A DNA stretch of 61,771 nucleotides from positions 1 through 61,771 of the forward strand of contig NZ_NPMN01000026.1 in NCBI RefSeq assembly GCF_002266425.1, given 5' to 3'. This stretch comes from Tissierella sp. P1. GTDB taxonomy: Bacteria > Bacillota > Clostridia > Tissierellales > Tissierellaceae. Made by a program: the position numbers and the translations under genes. Positions 1 through 8,898 of this stretch are shown here, piece by piece (positions within the stretch are counted from its first letter, which is position 1; each line of letters opens with the position of its first letter). The notes under the pieces were generated by a model. It was not told the DNA's origin. It saw only the letters and a program-made list of their open reading frames with translations, and made no database searches.

Positions 1-152
1 TTCAAGAAGTAACCCAAATAGGTAAGGAATGTCATACGGGATGTGCAATATCTCAGAAGGTTGGCAAATGTGTAATGCCAAAGGAAGGAATATTTACTAA
101 GGTTCTAAAAGGTGGAATCATAAAAGAGGGAGATATAATAGAAGTTATATAG
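1..152 (+). CDS. MOSC domain protein, C-terminal end (partial)
   Basis: The frame is open from the left edge to TAG at 150-152. It encodes about 49 residues, including TQIGKECHTGCAI, VGKCVMP, GIFTKVLKGG and IKEGDIIEV. This is the conserved C-terminal part of the MOSC domain, named after the C-terminus of molybdenum cofactor sulfurases. Small stand-alone MOSC proteins in Clostridia are usually encoded beside molybdenum cofactor genes. That fits the molybdenum hydroxylases downstream, although about 490 bases of non-coding DNA separate them. The start lies outside the window. Family assignment is fairly secure; substrate and sulfur-carrier role are not visible. Confidence 0.8.
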   Translation, partial: QEVTQIGKECHTGCAISQKVGKCVMPKEGIFTKVLKGGIIKEGDIIEVI

Positions 153-643
153 ATTTATGCAATATATCTCTAGAAAAGGTAAAAAGTAATATCTTTGTAC
201 TCAGCAATATAAAGAGCAAAGAGAACAAGCGAACAATATAATGATAGCTGGTAAGATACACTTTCCAAAGGTTCTATGGATTTATTTCATTCTTTAGAAC
301 TCTGAAAATATCTATAATCGTAAAAACAAGGATTATCCAAATATAAATTTAGAAGAGTACAAGATATAGTATATATAATAATCGAGATGTCATATTAAGA
401 GACAGTGAACTTTGTATATTTGCAATATTTTAACTTGAGTTATTAGATTATATAGATATATAATAGGGTAGTGAGACACATGCATACTAATGAGACATTA
501 TAAATAAATCCTAGAATTAATAGTATGGGAGAATATAAATAGTATATTATAGTATAAAACAGGCTCCTTAGGGAGCCTGAATATTTATCCTAGCAGTCGA
601 TTTAATACAATCCATATAATATCCTATTATTGGAGGAGATAAA
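153..643. other. Non-coding region before the sigma-54 activator
   Basis: No convincing gene was seen in these AT-rich 491 bases. The clearest structure is an 8-bp stem (CAGGCTCC/GGAGCCTG) with a 4-base loop at 560-579. It lacks a following T tract, so it is at best a weak terminator or attenuator. A TATAAT-like -10 box lies at 615-620 with no good -35 box, and the Shine-Dalgarno GGAGGAG just before 644 belongs to the next gene. Confidence 0.5.
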
Positions 644-2377
644 GTGATATCTTTATTAGAAAAAATTCAAGAGGATGTAAAAAAATATGCTGAAATAATA
701 TCCAATGCAATAAAAGTAGATGTAGAAATTGTAGATATAAATATGCGAAGGGTTGCAGGGACTGGAATATTTAAGGAGCAAATTGGTGAAGTAAATAAAG
801 GATCTGTATATAAGAAGGTAATAGAAACTGGAAGGTCTCAAATAATAAAGAATCCACGTGAACATGAGATATGTATAGAATGTATACAAAAAGATAGCTG
901 TATAGAGAAACTTGAAATATCCACACCACTTATTTATGAAGAAGAAATTATAGGAGTAATAGGCTTGATTTGCTCTACTAATGAACAAAAACAACGGATA
1001 TTAGGTGATCTAGATTCCCAAATGCAGTTTTTATACCAAATAAGTGATTTTATATGCTCTAAGGTATATCAATATAATGAATCTATGATGCAAGAAGAGA
1101 GAATGGATGTGCTCAAGAAAATATTGAATAATATAGATAAAGGTGTAATTGCATTAGATGCTGAAAACAAAATAACTATAATTAACAATAATGCTATGAG
1201 AGAACTAAAGTTATCTTCCACTGATTTAGATAAAAGGGTAGATCTAATAGATAAAGATGAATACATAATGGGGGGAGAACTTTATGAACTTAAGATAAGT
1301 AGGAGAAGCTTCTTTCTCGTAGGAAATATTATACCTATACATTCAATATCGAAAGAATATGCAACAGTATTTATTTTTAACAATATGAACAAGATAAGCT
1401 CTGATATATATAAAATAACGACAAGTGAAAGAAGATTAGATATAGACGATATCATAGGTGAGTCGAAAGCTATGAAAATGTTAAAGCAAAAAATAAAGAG
1501 AATAGCTCCTACACAGTCAACAGTTCTAATAAGCGGGGAAAGTGGTACAGGAAAAGAATTAGTGGCTAGGGCAATACATGATTTAAGTGATAGACGGCAT
1601 AAGCCCTTTGTAGCGGTGAATTGCAGTGCAATTACCGAAACTTTAATTGAATCTGAATTATTTGGATATGTAAAAGGAGCATTTACTGGTGCTAATGCAA
1701 ATGGAAAAATAGGTAAATTTGAACTTGCCAATGGTGGAGTCATACTCTTAGACGAAATAGGGGATATGCCTTTATATATGCAGGTTAAGCTTCTAAGAGT
1801 ATTGCAGGAGCGAACAGTAACTAGAATAGGATCAAATCAGCCTATTGATCTTGATATAAGGGTTATTGCGGCTACAAATTTGGATTTAGAAGAGCAAATC
1901 AGAGAAAATAAATTTAGAGAGGATTTATATTATAGATTAAATGTAATTCCTATAGAAGTACCGCCTCTTAGAAACAGAGAAGGGGATATAGAATTAATAA
2001 TTGATAAGCTAATTGATAAATATAATGTTCTCTTTGATAAATATGTCAGAGGCTTAGATGAAGAATGCAGAGATATTTTATTGAATTATCCTTGGCCTGG
2101 AAATGTACGAGAACTTCAAAATACTATTGAGTTTATGATAAATATTTCAGATGATAGAGAAATCCTAACAACGAAAATGCTTCCAAAAAACATTTTAAAT
2201 AGTAAAGATATAATAATTAGTCAGAATAAAGAAGATATAAAAACATTGGCTGAAATAGAGATGGAGCATATACAAAGAGCCTTGGATACATTTGGGAGAA
2301 GTACAGAAAGTAAGAAGCTGGCTGCGGAAAAATTAGGTATAGGAGTGGCCACTTTATATAGAAAGCTTAAAGAATGA
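644..2377 (+). CDS. Sigma-54-dependent transcriptional activator with cysteine-containing sensor domain (purine cluster)
   Basis: A 577-residue bacterial enhancer-binding protein, started at GTG 644 because GGAGGAG precedes it. Residues 1-150 form a GAF-like sensory domain with Cys77-x2-Cys80-x5-Cys86, followed by LEISTPL and Cys110. Residues 155-250 look like a PAS domain. The AAA+ core has Walker A GESGTGKE (about 298-305), the sigma-54 contact loop GAFTGA (345-350) and Walker B ILLDEIGDMP. A Fis-type helix-turn-helix ends the protein (KKLAAEKLGIGVATLYRKL). No receiver domain is present, so it probably senses a ligand or redox state directly. Three palindromes and a sigma-54 promoter follow the gene, so dpaL and the purine genes are its likely targets. 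The ligand is unknown. Confidence 0.9.
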   Translation: MISLLEKIQEDVKKYAEIISNAIKVDVEIVDINMRRVAGTGIFKEQIGEVNKGSVYKKVIETGRSQIIKNPREHEICIECIQKDSCIEKLEISTPLIYEEEIIGVIGLICSTNEQKQRILGDLDSQMQFLYQISDFICSKVYQYNESMMQEERMDVLKKILNNIDKGVIALDAENKITIINNNAMRELKLSSTDLDKRVDLIDKDEYIMGGELYELKISRRSFFLVGNIIPIHSISKEYATVFIFNNMNKISSDIYKITTSERRLDIDDIIGESKAMKMLKQKIKRIAPTQSTVLISGESGTGKELVARAIHDLSDRRHKPFVAVNCSAITETLIESELFGYVKGAFTGANANGKIGKFELANGGVILLDEIGDMPLYMQVKLLRVLQERTVTRIGSNQPIDLDIRVIAATNLDLEEQIRENKFREDLYYRLNVIPIEVPPLRNREGDIELIIDKLIDKYNVLFDKYVRGLDEECRDILLNYPWPGNVRELQNTIEFMINISDDREILTTKMLPKNILNSKDIIISQNKEDIKTLAEIEMEHIQRALDTFGRSTESKKLAAEKLGIGVATLYRKLKE

Positions 2378-2477
2378 TTATCAAATTGATAATTATTATA
2401 AATATATATGTATAATTGGTGCAATACAAAGCTAAAAAAATTATCAAAACGATAAATTGATTTATCATTTTGATAAT
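2377..2477. promoter_or_regulatory. Three phased palindromes, probable enhancer sites for the 644-2377 activator
   Basis: Three copies of the dyad TTATCA-N3-TGATAA occur at 2378-2392, 2441-2455 (one mismatch, CGATAA) and 2462-2476. Their centres, 2385, 2448 and 2469, are 63 and 21 bases apart, so all lie on the same DNA face. The last two copies together form a near-perfect 38-bp palindrome. They sit about 300 bp upstream of a sigma-54 promoter and directly after an enhancer-binding protein gene, the classic position for upstream activating sequences. Binding is inferred. Confidence 0.7.
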
Positions 2478-2630
2478 TGAACTATTTTATTCATGTATTA
2501 ATTATACTAACCAATAATTAAAATTAATATTGCATATATTGAGGAAGATATTGCAAATACTGGATTTCTTACTAGTTTTATTATAAAGATATTAAGATAT
2601 TAAATTTATTATTAGTTAAAAATATAAATA

Positions 2631-2662
2631 AAAAGTTGCTGATATTTATCAGCAACTTTTTA
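2631..2662 (+). terminator. Rho-independent terminator of the activator gene
   Basis: A 13-bp stem (AAAAGTTGCTGAT with ATCAGCAACTTTT) has a 4-base loop and a T tract. It lies between the enhancer palindromes and the sigma-54 promoter. It separates the activator transcript from dpaL while leaving DNA looping possible. Confidence 0.85.
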
Positions 2663-2759
2663 TTTTGCGTTTTTTAAAAAGATAAAAAAATATCAAAGTG
2701 TGTAATTTAAGAGGTTATATATAAAAAATGATTATTTGCACTCTATAATAAATACAAAA

Positions 2760-2775
2760 TGGCATAAAAGTTGCA
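2760..2775 (+). promoter_or_regulatory. Sigma-54 (-24/-12) promoter of the dpaL-ygeY operon
   Basis: TGGCATAAAAGTTGCA matches the consensus TGGCAC-N5-TTGCA, with the invariant GG and GC at the required spacing. It ends 48 bases before the dpaL start. With the enhancer palindromes and the activator upstream, this is a well-supported sigma-54 promoter. Confidence 0.88.
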
Positions 2776-2823
2776 AATTATAAATATGACAGAAAATATA
2801 ATTTTGAAGGGAGATAGAATCAT

Positions 2824-4035
2824 ATGAGTCAAGTTATAAAGTGGAAGGAGAATATGCTTCCAAAGACTGATATAAAGGGATGTATTAAAATTTTAAATAA
2901 AGAAGAAATTGAAAAAGCAAGAACTTTTCATGAAAGTTTTAGTCAATATTCCAAAACACCATTACAAAACCTTGAAGAATTAGCAAAGGATATAGGACTT
3001 GGAGGAATTTATTTAAAGGATGAATCATATCGATTTGGATTAAATGCATTTAAGGTTCTTGGAGGTTCTTTTGCCATGGCACAGTATATGGCTAAAAAAC
3101 TTGGAAAAGACATATCAGAGTTGGGATATAGAAATTTAATATCCCAAGAGATAAAAGAGGCTTTAGGTGATATGATATTTGTAACTGCTACTGATGGAAA
3201 TCATGGCAGAGGTGTAGCATGGACAGCAAATCAATTAAAGCAAAAATCAGTAGTATATATGCCAAAGGGATCATCTGGTGCTAGGGTTGAGAATATTCAA
3301 AAAGAAGGCGCTACTGTTAGTGTAGAAGATATGAACTATGATGACTGTGTAAGATTAGCTGCTAAATATGCCGAAGAAAACAACGGAGTAGTAGTTCAGG
3401 ATACAGCATGGGATGGATATGAGGATATTCCTACATGGATTATGCAAGGATATGGAACCATGGCATTAGAAGCAGTAGAGCAATTAGAGGAACTGGGAGT
3501 GACTAGACCTACTCATATATTTATACAAGCAGGAGTGGGATCTTTAGCTGCAGGAGTTCAAGGTGTGTTTGCAAATATTTACGAAGATCGTTGTCCAATC
3601 ACAACTATAGTAGAAGCCAATATTGCAGATTGTCTTTATAAATCAGCAGTAGCAGGAGATGGAAATGCTGTAGCTGTTGGTGGTGATTTACAAACCATAA
3701 TGGCAGGTCTAGCTTGTGGAGAGGCCAATACAATAGGATGGGAAATACTTAAAAATCATAGTTCAATGTTTGTATCATGTCCTGATTGGGTGGCAGCCAA
3801 TGGAATGAGAATATTAGGTAATCCATTGAAAGAAGACCCTTATATAATATCGGGAGAATCTGGTGCAGTAACTACTGGATTATTGGTAGAAATTATGAAA
3901 AATGATGATTATAAACAATTAAGAGAAAGATTAAATCTTAATAAAGATTCTAGAGTCTTATTGTTCAGTACTGAAGGAGATACAGATCCTGATAAATATA
4001 GAAGTGTTGTATGGTTTGGAGAATGCACAAGGTAA
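2824..4035 (+). CDS. dpaL: Diaminopropionate ammonia-lyase
   Basis: A 403-residue PLP enzyme of the YgeX/DpaL family, the usual length. It cleaves 2,3-diaminopropionate to pyruvate and two ammonia. The Schiff-base lysine is Lys77 in LNAFKVLGGSFA, and the glycine-rich phosphate-binding loop is QAGVGSLAAGV. The segment ATDGNHGRGVAW is the family's substrate-binding region. It is the first gene after the sigma-54 promoter, with ygeY 29 bases downstream, the same order as in E. coli. In the purine route it would be the last step, yielding pyruvate and ammonia; that role is inferred from the neighbourhood. Confidence 0.95.
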   Translation: MSQVIKWKENMLPKTDIKGCIKILNKEEIEKARTFHESFSQYSKTPLQNLEELAKDIGLGGIYLKDESYRFGLNAFKVLGGSFAMAQYMAKKLGKDISELGYRNLISQEIKEALGDMIFVTATDGNHGRGVAWTANQLKQKSVVYMPKGSSGARVENIQKEGATVSVEDMNYDDCVRLAAKYAEENNGVVVQDTAWDGYEDIPTWIMQGYGTMALEAVEQLEELGVTRPTHIFIQAGVGSLAAGVQGVFANIYEDRCPITTIVEANIADCLYKSAVAGDGNAVAVGGDLQTIMAGLACGEANTIGWEILKNHSSMFVSCPDWVAANGMRILGNPLKEDPYIISGESGAVTTGLLVEIMKNDDYKQLRERLNLNKDSRVLLFSTEGDTDPDKYRSVVWFGECTR

Positions 4036-4064
4036 TAAAAATTAAATAAATTAAGGAGGAAAAA

Positions 4065-5258
4065 ATGATAAGCCAAGCAAGAAAGGAAAAGTTAATAAAA
4101 ATATGTCAAGAACTAATAAGATGCCCTAGTGTTTCAGGGCAGGAAGAAAAGGTAGCAGAAGCAATAAAGAAAAACTTTCAGGAATTAGGATATGATGAAT
4201 GCTATATCGACAGTTATGGAAATGTAATAGGACATATCAAGGGCAATGGAAATGGTAAAGGGAAAGCTATTCTCTTTGACGGGCATATAGATACTGTTCC
4301 AGTAACAGATGAATTAAAATGGACATTTGCACCATTTTCTGGAGAAATTTCAGAAGGAAGAATATATGGTCGTGGAGCTTCTGATATGAAGGGACAGGTT
4401 AGTGCCATGATGGCTGCCGCAGCTTATTTTGCAGAAGATACTGGAAAAGATTTTAATGGAGACATTTATATTGCTGGTGTTGTTCATGAAGAAATATTTG
4501 AAGGAGTAGCTGCAAGGAAGATAAGTGATGCTATAAGTCCAGATTATGTAGTTATAGGGGAATCCTCAGAATTGAATTTAAAGATTGGGCAAAGAGGCAG
4601 AGCTGAAATCATAATAGAAGTATTTGGTAAACCAGCACATTCAGCTAATCCAGAGAAAGGTATTAATTCAGTATATAAAATGGCAAAGATAATAGACAAA
4701 ATTCAGGGACTTAAACCAACAGTCCACAAAGAATTGGGAGAAGGAATACTTGTACTTACAGATATTAAATCATCTCCATATCCTGGAGCATCAGTAGTAC
4801 CAGAATATTGTAAGGCTACTTTTGATAGAAGATTATTAGTGGGAGAGACTAAAGAGTCAGTATTAGCTCCGATTCAAAAGTTGCTAGATGAAATGATGAA
4901 AGAAGACTCTGAATTGAATGCAAAGGTTTCCTATGCAGTAGGAGCAGAAGTTTGTTATACAGGAGAAACAATAACAGGAGAAAGGTTCTTCCCTGGTTGG
5001 TTATTTGATTAGGATGATGAATTCATTCAAGCAGCATACAAAGGACTGAAGGAAGCGGGAATCGATTCAAAAATTACTCATTATTCTTTCTGTACCAATG
5101 GCAGCCATTATGCAGGAGAAAAGGGAATAAGAACAATTGGATTTGGACCATCTCAGGAAAACTTAGCTCATACAATCGATGAATATATAGAGATTGATCA
5201 ATTGGAAAAGGGTGCTAGAGGATATTATGGGATATTGAAATCTGTATTTGGCAAGTAA
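4065..5258 (+). pseudogene. ygeY: YgeY-type M20 family peptidase/deacylase, interrupted by in-frame TAG
   Basis: A metal-dependent M20-family amidohydrolase related to ArgE and DapE. The frame runs from ATG 4065 (AAGGAGG upstream) to TAA 5256-5258, about 397 codons, the normal family length. It is broken only by TAG at 5010-5012 after FFPGWLFD. Past the stop the same frame continues with DDEFIQAAYKGLKEAGI, CTNGSHYAGEKGIRT and ENLAHTIDEYIE, including the C-terminal metal-binding histidine. Upstream motifs are DGHIDTVP, GRGASDMKGQ and VVHEEIFEG. A GAG-to-TAG change would explain the stop. Without readthrough the product lacks its last 80 residues and is probably inactive. In E. coli this gene follows ygeX; the substrate is not established. 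Confidence 0.88.
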
Positions 5259-5313
5259 AAGATTTATGTGTCTACCGAATAGTTAAAAAGCTAGAATATA
5301 GGAGGAATATATA

Positions 5314-6720
5314 ATGATGGATATATTGATAAAAAACGCCACCATAGTAACTGTTAATAAGGAAAGAGAAGTATTCTTCGACGGAGCAATAGCTATAAAA
5401 GATGATAAAATCGCCGCAGTAGGAAATACAAAGGATATTTTAAAAGAATATAGCGATGCTAAAAAGGTAATAGATGCGGAAGGTAAGGTTATTTTCCCAG
5501 GATTTATAAATACTCACAATCACCTATTCCAAACTTTACTCAAAGGTCTGGGAGACGACATGGTTTTAAAGGATTGGTTAGCTACAATGACATTTCCAGC
5601 AGCAAAGTTCATAACAAGGGAGGATACATACTATGCAGCAATGCAAGGGTGTATAGAAGGATTGCGTAGTGGAATCACTACTATGGTAGATTATATGTAT
5701 CCCCATAACAGAGAAAATCTTTGTGACGGAATAATAGATGCATTTAAAGAACTAGGTATAAGAGGAATTCTTGGCAGAGGATGCATGAATACAGGTACTC
5801 AATTCGGTGTTCCTACAGAAATAATGCAGGATGTAGAAACTGTAGAAAAAGATGTAAGAAGATTATTTGAAGAGCATCATAATTCGGAAAACGGAAGAAT
5901 TAAAATATGGGTAGCACCTGCTGCTATGTGGTCAAATACAAAGGAAATGCTTCAAATGTTATGGAAAGTAACTAACGAGTATAATTCTCATTTTACAGTT
6001 CACATTTCAGAAACACCTTTTGACAGAGAAGCAACTGAAGAATTACATGGGAAAGTTGATATTGAATTGTTAGAGGAATTGGGAATAGTTGGACCAAATG
6101 TAGTGATGGTACATTGCGTATATTTAACTGAAGAAGATATGGAGCTTACTAAAAAATATGATATGAAGGTTTCACATAATACTGCCAGTAATATGTATCT
6201 ATCATCAGGGGTAGCACCAGTGCCTCAGATGTTAAAAAAGGGTATAACTGTAAGTTTGGGAGTTGACGGAGCAGCTAGTAATAACTCTCAAGATATGATT
6301 GAACTTATGAAGCTTACGGCACTTCAACATAAAGTAGCTAACTTAGACCCAGTGGCAATATCGGCAGAAAAGGTACTTGAATTAGCTACTATAGACGGTG
6401 CAAGAGCTATAGGAATGGAAAACGAGATAGGTTCTTTGGAAGTAGGTAAAAAAGCGGATTTATTAATATTCAATCCTTTATTAAATCCAAAGGCAATACC
6501 CCTTCATAATCCTGTATCTACATTGGTTTATTCTTCATCAATGCAAAATATTGAGGGAGTAATAGTGGACGGAAATATCATTATGGAAGATAGTAAGATA
6601 TTAACAGTTGGGGATGAAAAGGCAGTTCTTAGGAAAGTACAAGAAATAGCAGACAACCTATGTGAAAGAGGTCATATAACAAATAAAGGCCCTGGACATA
6701 AGTGGAACAGCTTATATTAA
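5314..6720 (+). CDS. Amidohydrolase of the guanine/8-oxoguanine/hydroxyatrazine deaminase type
   Basis: A 468-residue amidohydrolase-superfamily TIM barrel. Mononuclear metal-site residues are all visible: HNH in FINTHNHLFQTL, HISE in FTVHISETPFD, His in MVHCVYLTEEDM and Asp in LGVDGAASNNS. This set is typical of purine or triazine deaminases such as guanine deaminase and 8-oxoguanine deaminase. The start follows AGGAGG. It lies 55 bases after ygeY in the same direction, so it is probably in the dpaL operon. A role in deaminating a purine or opening its ring is inferred. The SsnA-like gene at 21222 is a paralogue with an altered active site. Confidence 0.82.
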   Translation: MMDILIKNATIVTVNKEREVFFDGAIAIKDDKIAAVGNTKDILKEYSDAKKVIDAEGKVIFPGFINTHNHLFQTLLKGLGDDMVLKDWLATMTFPAAKFITREDTYYAAMQGCIEGLRSGITTMVDYMYPHNRENLCDGIIDAFKELGIRGILGRGCMNTGTQFGVPTEIMQDVETVEKDVRRLFEEHHNSENGRIKIWVAPAAMWSNTKEMLQMLWKVTNEYNSHFTVHISETPFDREATEELHGKVDIELLEELGIVGPNVVMVHCVYLTEEDMELTKKYDMKVSHNTASNMYLSSGVAPVPQMLKKGITVSLGVDGAASNNSQDMIELMKLTALQHKVANLDPVAISAEKVLELATIDGARAIGMENEIGSLEVGKKADLLIFNPLLNPKAIPLHNPVSTLVYSSSMQNIEGVIVDGNIIMEDSKILTVGDEKAVLRKVQEIADNLCERGHITNKGPGHKWNSLY

Positions 6721-6793
6721 TTAGAAAGAATGAAAGTATCTTAATACCTAAACTTCAATATTTAATATAGATAATAAAAGCGTGATTAGAGAG

Positions 6794-6813
6794 TTACTTA
6801 AATCGTTTCATAA
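6794..6813 (+). repeat. 20-bp motif shared by two permease leaders (copy 1)
   Basis: TTACTTAAATCGTTTCATAA occurs here and identically at 13450-13469, each time upstream of a permease whose protein starts MRDRSNTSKF. It lies about 118 bases before the start at 6932. Its reverse complement resembles a catabolite-response element imperfectly. It may be an operator, or just a remnant of the duplication that produced the two permeases. Confidence 0.5.
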
Positions 6814-6828
6814 GGTAAAAGTTAAAAT

Positions 6829-6848
6829 AGGGAAAGATACCTTTCCCT
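6829..6848 (+). other. Stem-loop between the amidohydrolase and permease genes
   Basis: AGGGAAAG-ATAC-CTTTCCCT is a perfect 8-bp hairpin about 110 bases after the amidohydrolase stop. No T tract follows, so it may be a weak terminator, an attenuator or an mRNA-stabilising stem. Confidence 0.45.
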
Positions 6849-6931
6849 GTTCTACCCTAAGATTTATTTTAAAGTAATTTAAAATATATAAGAACACTAA
6901 AACTTACAAAGATTATGAGGGGGAAAATTTT

Positions 6932-8290
6932 ATGAGAGACAGAAGTAATACATCAAAGTTTGATATTGACGGAATTCCATCCCTAAGAGAAGCAGTACCT
7001 TTAGGATTGCAGCATCTCTTGGCAATGATAGTTGGAAATATGGTTCCGGCAATATTAATTGCAGGTATTGTAGGGCTTTCAGGTTCTATGGCAACTATGT
7101 TAATTCAGGGTTCTATGCTAGTCGCAGGCATTGCAACTCTTATTCAATTATATCCGATTCCTCTGTTTGGGGGATATAAAACAGGTTCAAGGTTACCGGT
7201 TATAATGGGAGCGAATTATGTATTTCTAGGCGCTTGTCTATCAGTTGTAGGGCAGCATGGAATAGCAGCTTTAGTTGGTGCACAAATCATAGGTGCTATA
7301 GCAATGATATTTTTCGGAGTAGTTTCAAAGAAGTTTAGAAGATTTTTTACACCGGTAGTATCAGGAACTGTAGTTACTTGTATGGGACTTGGACTATTTC
7401 CTACAGCTGTTAAGAACTTAGCAGGCGGACAAGGTTCAGCAACTTTTGGTGATCCTATTAACTTTTTAGTAGGGATTATTGTAGCCGTCATTATAGTAAT
7501 GTTAATGAAATTCGGAAAAGGATTATTAAAAGATATAGCAATTTTAGTAGGCATTTTAGTAGGATATATAATTACATTGGCTTTTAATATGGTAGACTTT
7601 ACAGCGGTTAGTGGTGCTGCTTGGTTTGCATTACCTCAGCCATTAGCTTTTGGAGTAGAGTTTAGACCAGATGTAATTATAACTTTCATATTGATTTATA
7701 TAATTGCCATAGCTGATATAATGGGGGCCTATACAGTAGCAACCATAGGAGGCTTAGGCAGAGAAGTAACAGACGAGGAGCTATCATCAGGAGTAATAGG
7801 GATAGGTATAGGTTCTGTTATATCATCCTTATTTAGTTCTATTCCCGTTGGGGCGTTTAGTCAAAATGCTGCTATAATAGCCATGAATAAAGTTGTAAGT
7901 AGATTCGTTGTAGCAATTGGAACTATAGTATTGATTTTAGCAGGTGTATCACCAAAATTAGGAGCATTAATCACTACTATTCCTTCTGCAGTAATAGGAG
8001 GAGCTACCCTTGTAATATTTTCTCAAATAGCGATGGCTGGTGTAGGAATATTATCAATTGATCTTACAAATGACAATAAAATAATAGCTGGTGTAGCTAT
8101 AGCTACTAGTATAGGATTGACATCTGTACCTGGTATTCTTAGCAGCTTTCCAGCTATGGTTCAAACTTTAATAGGAGATTCATCAGTAGTATTGGGAGCA
8201 ATAATAGCATTTATCTTGCAAATGGTTTTTAATATAAAATCTAAAGTTGAATGTGAAAATTCAGATAAGTCTGCAGAGCTACAGCCATAA
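6932..8290 (+). CDS. NCS2 family purine (xanthine/urate-type) permease 1
   Basis: A 452-residue hydrophobic transporter of the nucleobase-cation symporter-2 family, expected to have 14 membrane segments. Family marks include PLGLQHLLAMIVGNMVP near the N-terminus, GSRLPVIMG, and the signature region FSQNAAIIAMNKVVSRFV. ATG 6932 follows GAGGGGG. The protein begins MRDRSNTSKFDIDGIPSLREA, nearly identical to permease 3 at 13532, so the two are recent paralogues. Position between purine-type amidohydrolase and xanthine dehydrogenase genes suggests xanthine, hypoxanthine or urate as substrate. Sequence alone does not separate these. Confidence 0.9.
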   Translation: MRDRSNTSKFDIDGIPSLREAVPLGLQHLLAMIVGNMVPAILIAGIVGLSGSMATMLIQGSMLVAGIATLIQLYPIPLFGGYKTGSRLPVIMGANYVFLGACLSVVGQHGIAALVGAQIIGAIAMIFFGVVSKKFRRFFTPVVSGTVVTCMGLGLFPTAVKNLAGGQGSATFGDPINFLVGIIVAVIIVMLMKFGKGLLKDIAILVGILVGYIITLAFNMVDFTAVSGAAWFALPQPLAFGVEFRPDVIITFILIYIIAIADIMGAYTVATIGGLGREVTDEELSSGVIGIGIGSVISSLFSSIPVGAFSQNAAIIAMNKVVSRFVVAIGTIVLILAGVSPKLGALITTIPSAVIGGATLVIFSQIAMAGVGILSIDLTNDNKIIAGVAIATSIGLTSVPGILSSFPAMVQTLIGDSSVVLGAIIAFILQMVFNIKSKVECENSDKSAELQP

Positions 8291-8425
8291 AGAAGAGAGA
8301 CATATGCGGAACAGTATATATTAAAAGAATAAAATCAGTAAGTGGAAGATTGGTTAACAGAAATAAAAGAAATCAAATTTTATATATTGTCTCTAAATGG
8401 AGTAGGCTTTAAGGAGGTTACGTGT

Positions 8426-8896
8426 GTGTTAGTAAAATTAGATATAAATAATTTTTTATATGAATTAGAAATAGAACCAAATGAAACCTTGATAAATGTA
8501 TTACGTGAAAAGTTAGATTTAACAGGAGCAAAACGAGGATGTAACTCCAATAACTGCGGTGCTTGTAAAGTTTTAATCGATGGAAAAGCCTTTAAATCCT
8601 GTAGTACCTTAGCTAAAAATGTAGAAAATAAAAAAATATATACTATAGAAGGATTTGCATCATCAGATGGGAAACTTCACCCTATACAAGAAGCTTTTAT
8701 AGAAGCGGGAGCTGTACAATGTGGTTATTGTACCCCAGGGATGATTATAACAACTCAGGATTTATTGAATAAAAACAGTTCTCCAACTGAGGAAGAAATA
8801 AGAGAAGCTTTTAAGGATAATCTTTGTCGTTGCACAGGATATGTAAAAATTATTAAAGCAGTAAAATTATCCGCTAAGAAATTAGGGGGTGAATAA
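8426..8896 (+). CDS. Molybdenum hydroxylase [2Fe-2S] subunit 1 (XdhC/CoxS-like)
   Basis: The small iron-sulfur subunit of a xanthine dehydrogenase-type enzyme. I choose GTG 8426, not the in-frame upstream codon at 8342, because AAGGAGG lies at 8411 and the family fold starts there. This gives about 156 residues. The plant-type ferredoxin cluster is in GCNSNNCGACKV plus a later Cys in KSCSTL. The second cluster is in QCGYCTPGM and LCRCTGY. Electrons pass from the molybdenum site through these clusters. The stop is two bases before the large-subunit start, so the two are co-translated. Confidence 0.92.
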   Translation: MLVKLDINNFLYELEIEPNETLINVLREKLDLTGAKRGCNSNNCGACKVLIDGKAFKSCSTLAKNVENKKIYTIEGFASSDGKLHPIQEAFIEAGAVQCGYCTPGMIITTQDLLNKNSSPTEEEIREAFKDNLCRCTGYVKIIKAVKLSAKKLGGE

Positions 8897-8898
8897 AT

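Noticed and set aside
560..579. Hairpin as terminator of the MOSC gene
   Set aside because: The stem is good but no T tract follows and it lies 400 bases after the stop, so it is listed only as a structure.
656..994. Minus-strand frame of 112 codons inside the activator gene
   Set aside because: Opposite-strand shadow of a strongly supported gene, with low-complexity Tyr/Phe-rich composition and no start context.
5010..5012. Pyrrolysine or other recoding at TAG in ygeY
   Set aside because: TAG is a routine stop in neighbouring genes and the family normally has no such residue there. A point change is simpler.
6721..6931. Purine riboswitch in front of permease genes
   Set aside because: None of the conserved purine-aptamer core elements was found in the leaders at 6721, 11806 or 13339.
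8342..8425. Extended N-terminus for [2Fe-2S] subunit 1
   Set aside because: The extra segment has no family homology and no Shine-Dalgarno; GTG 8426 has AAGGAGG.
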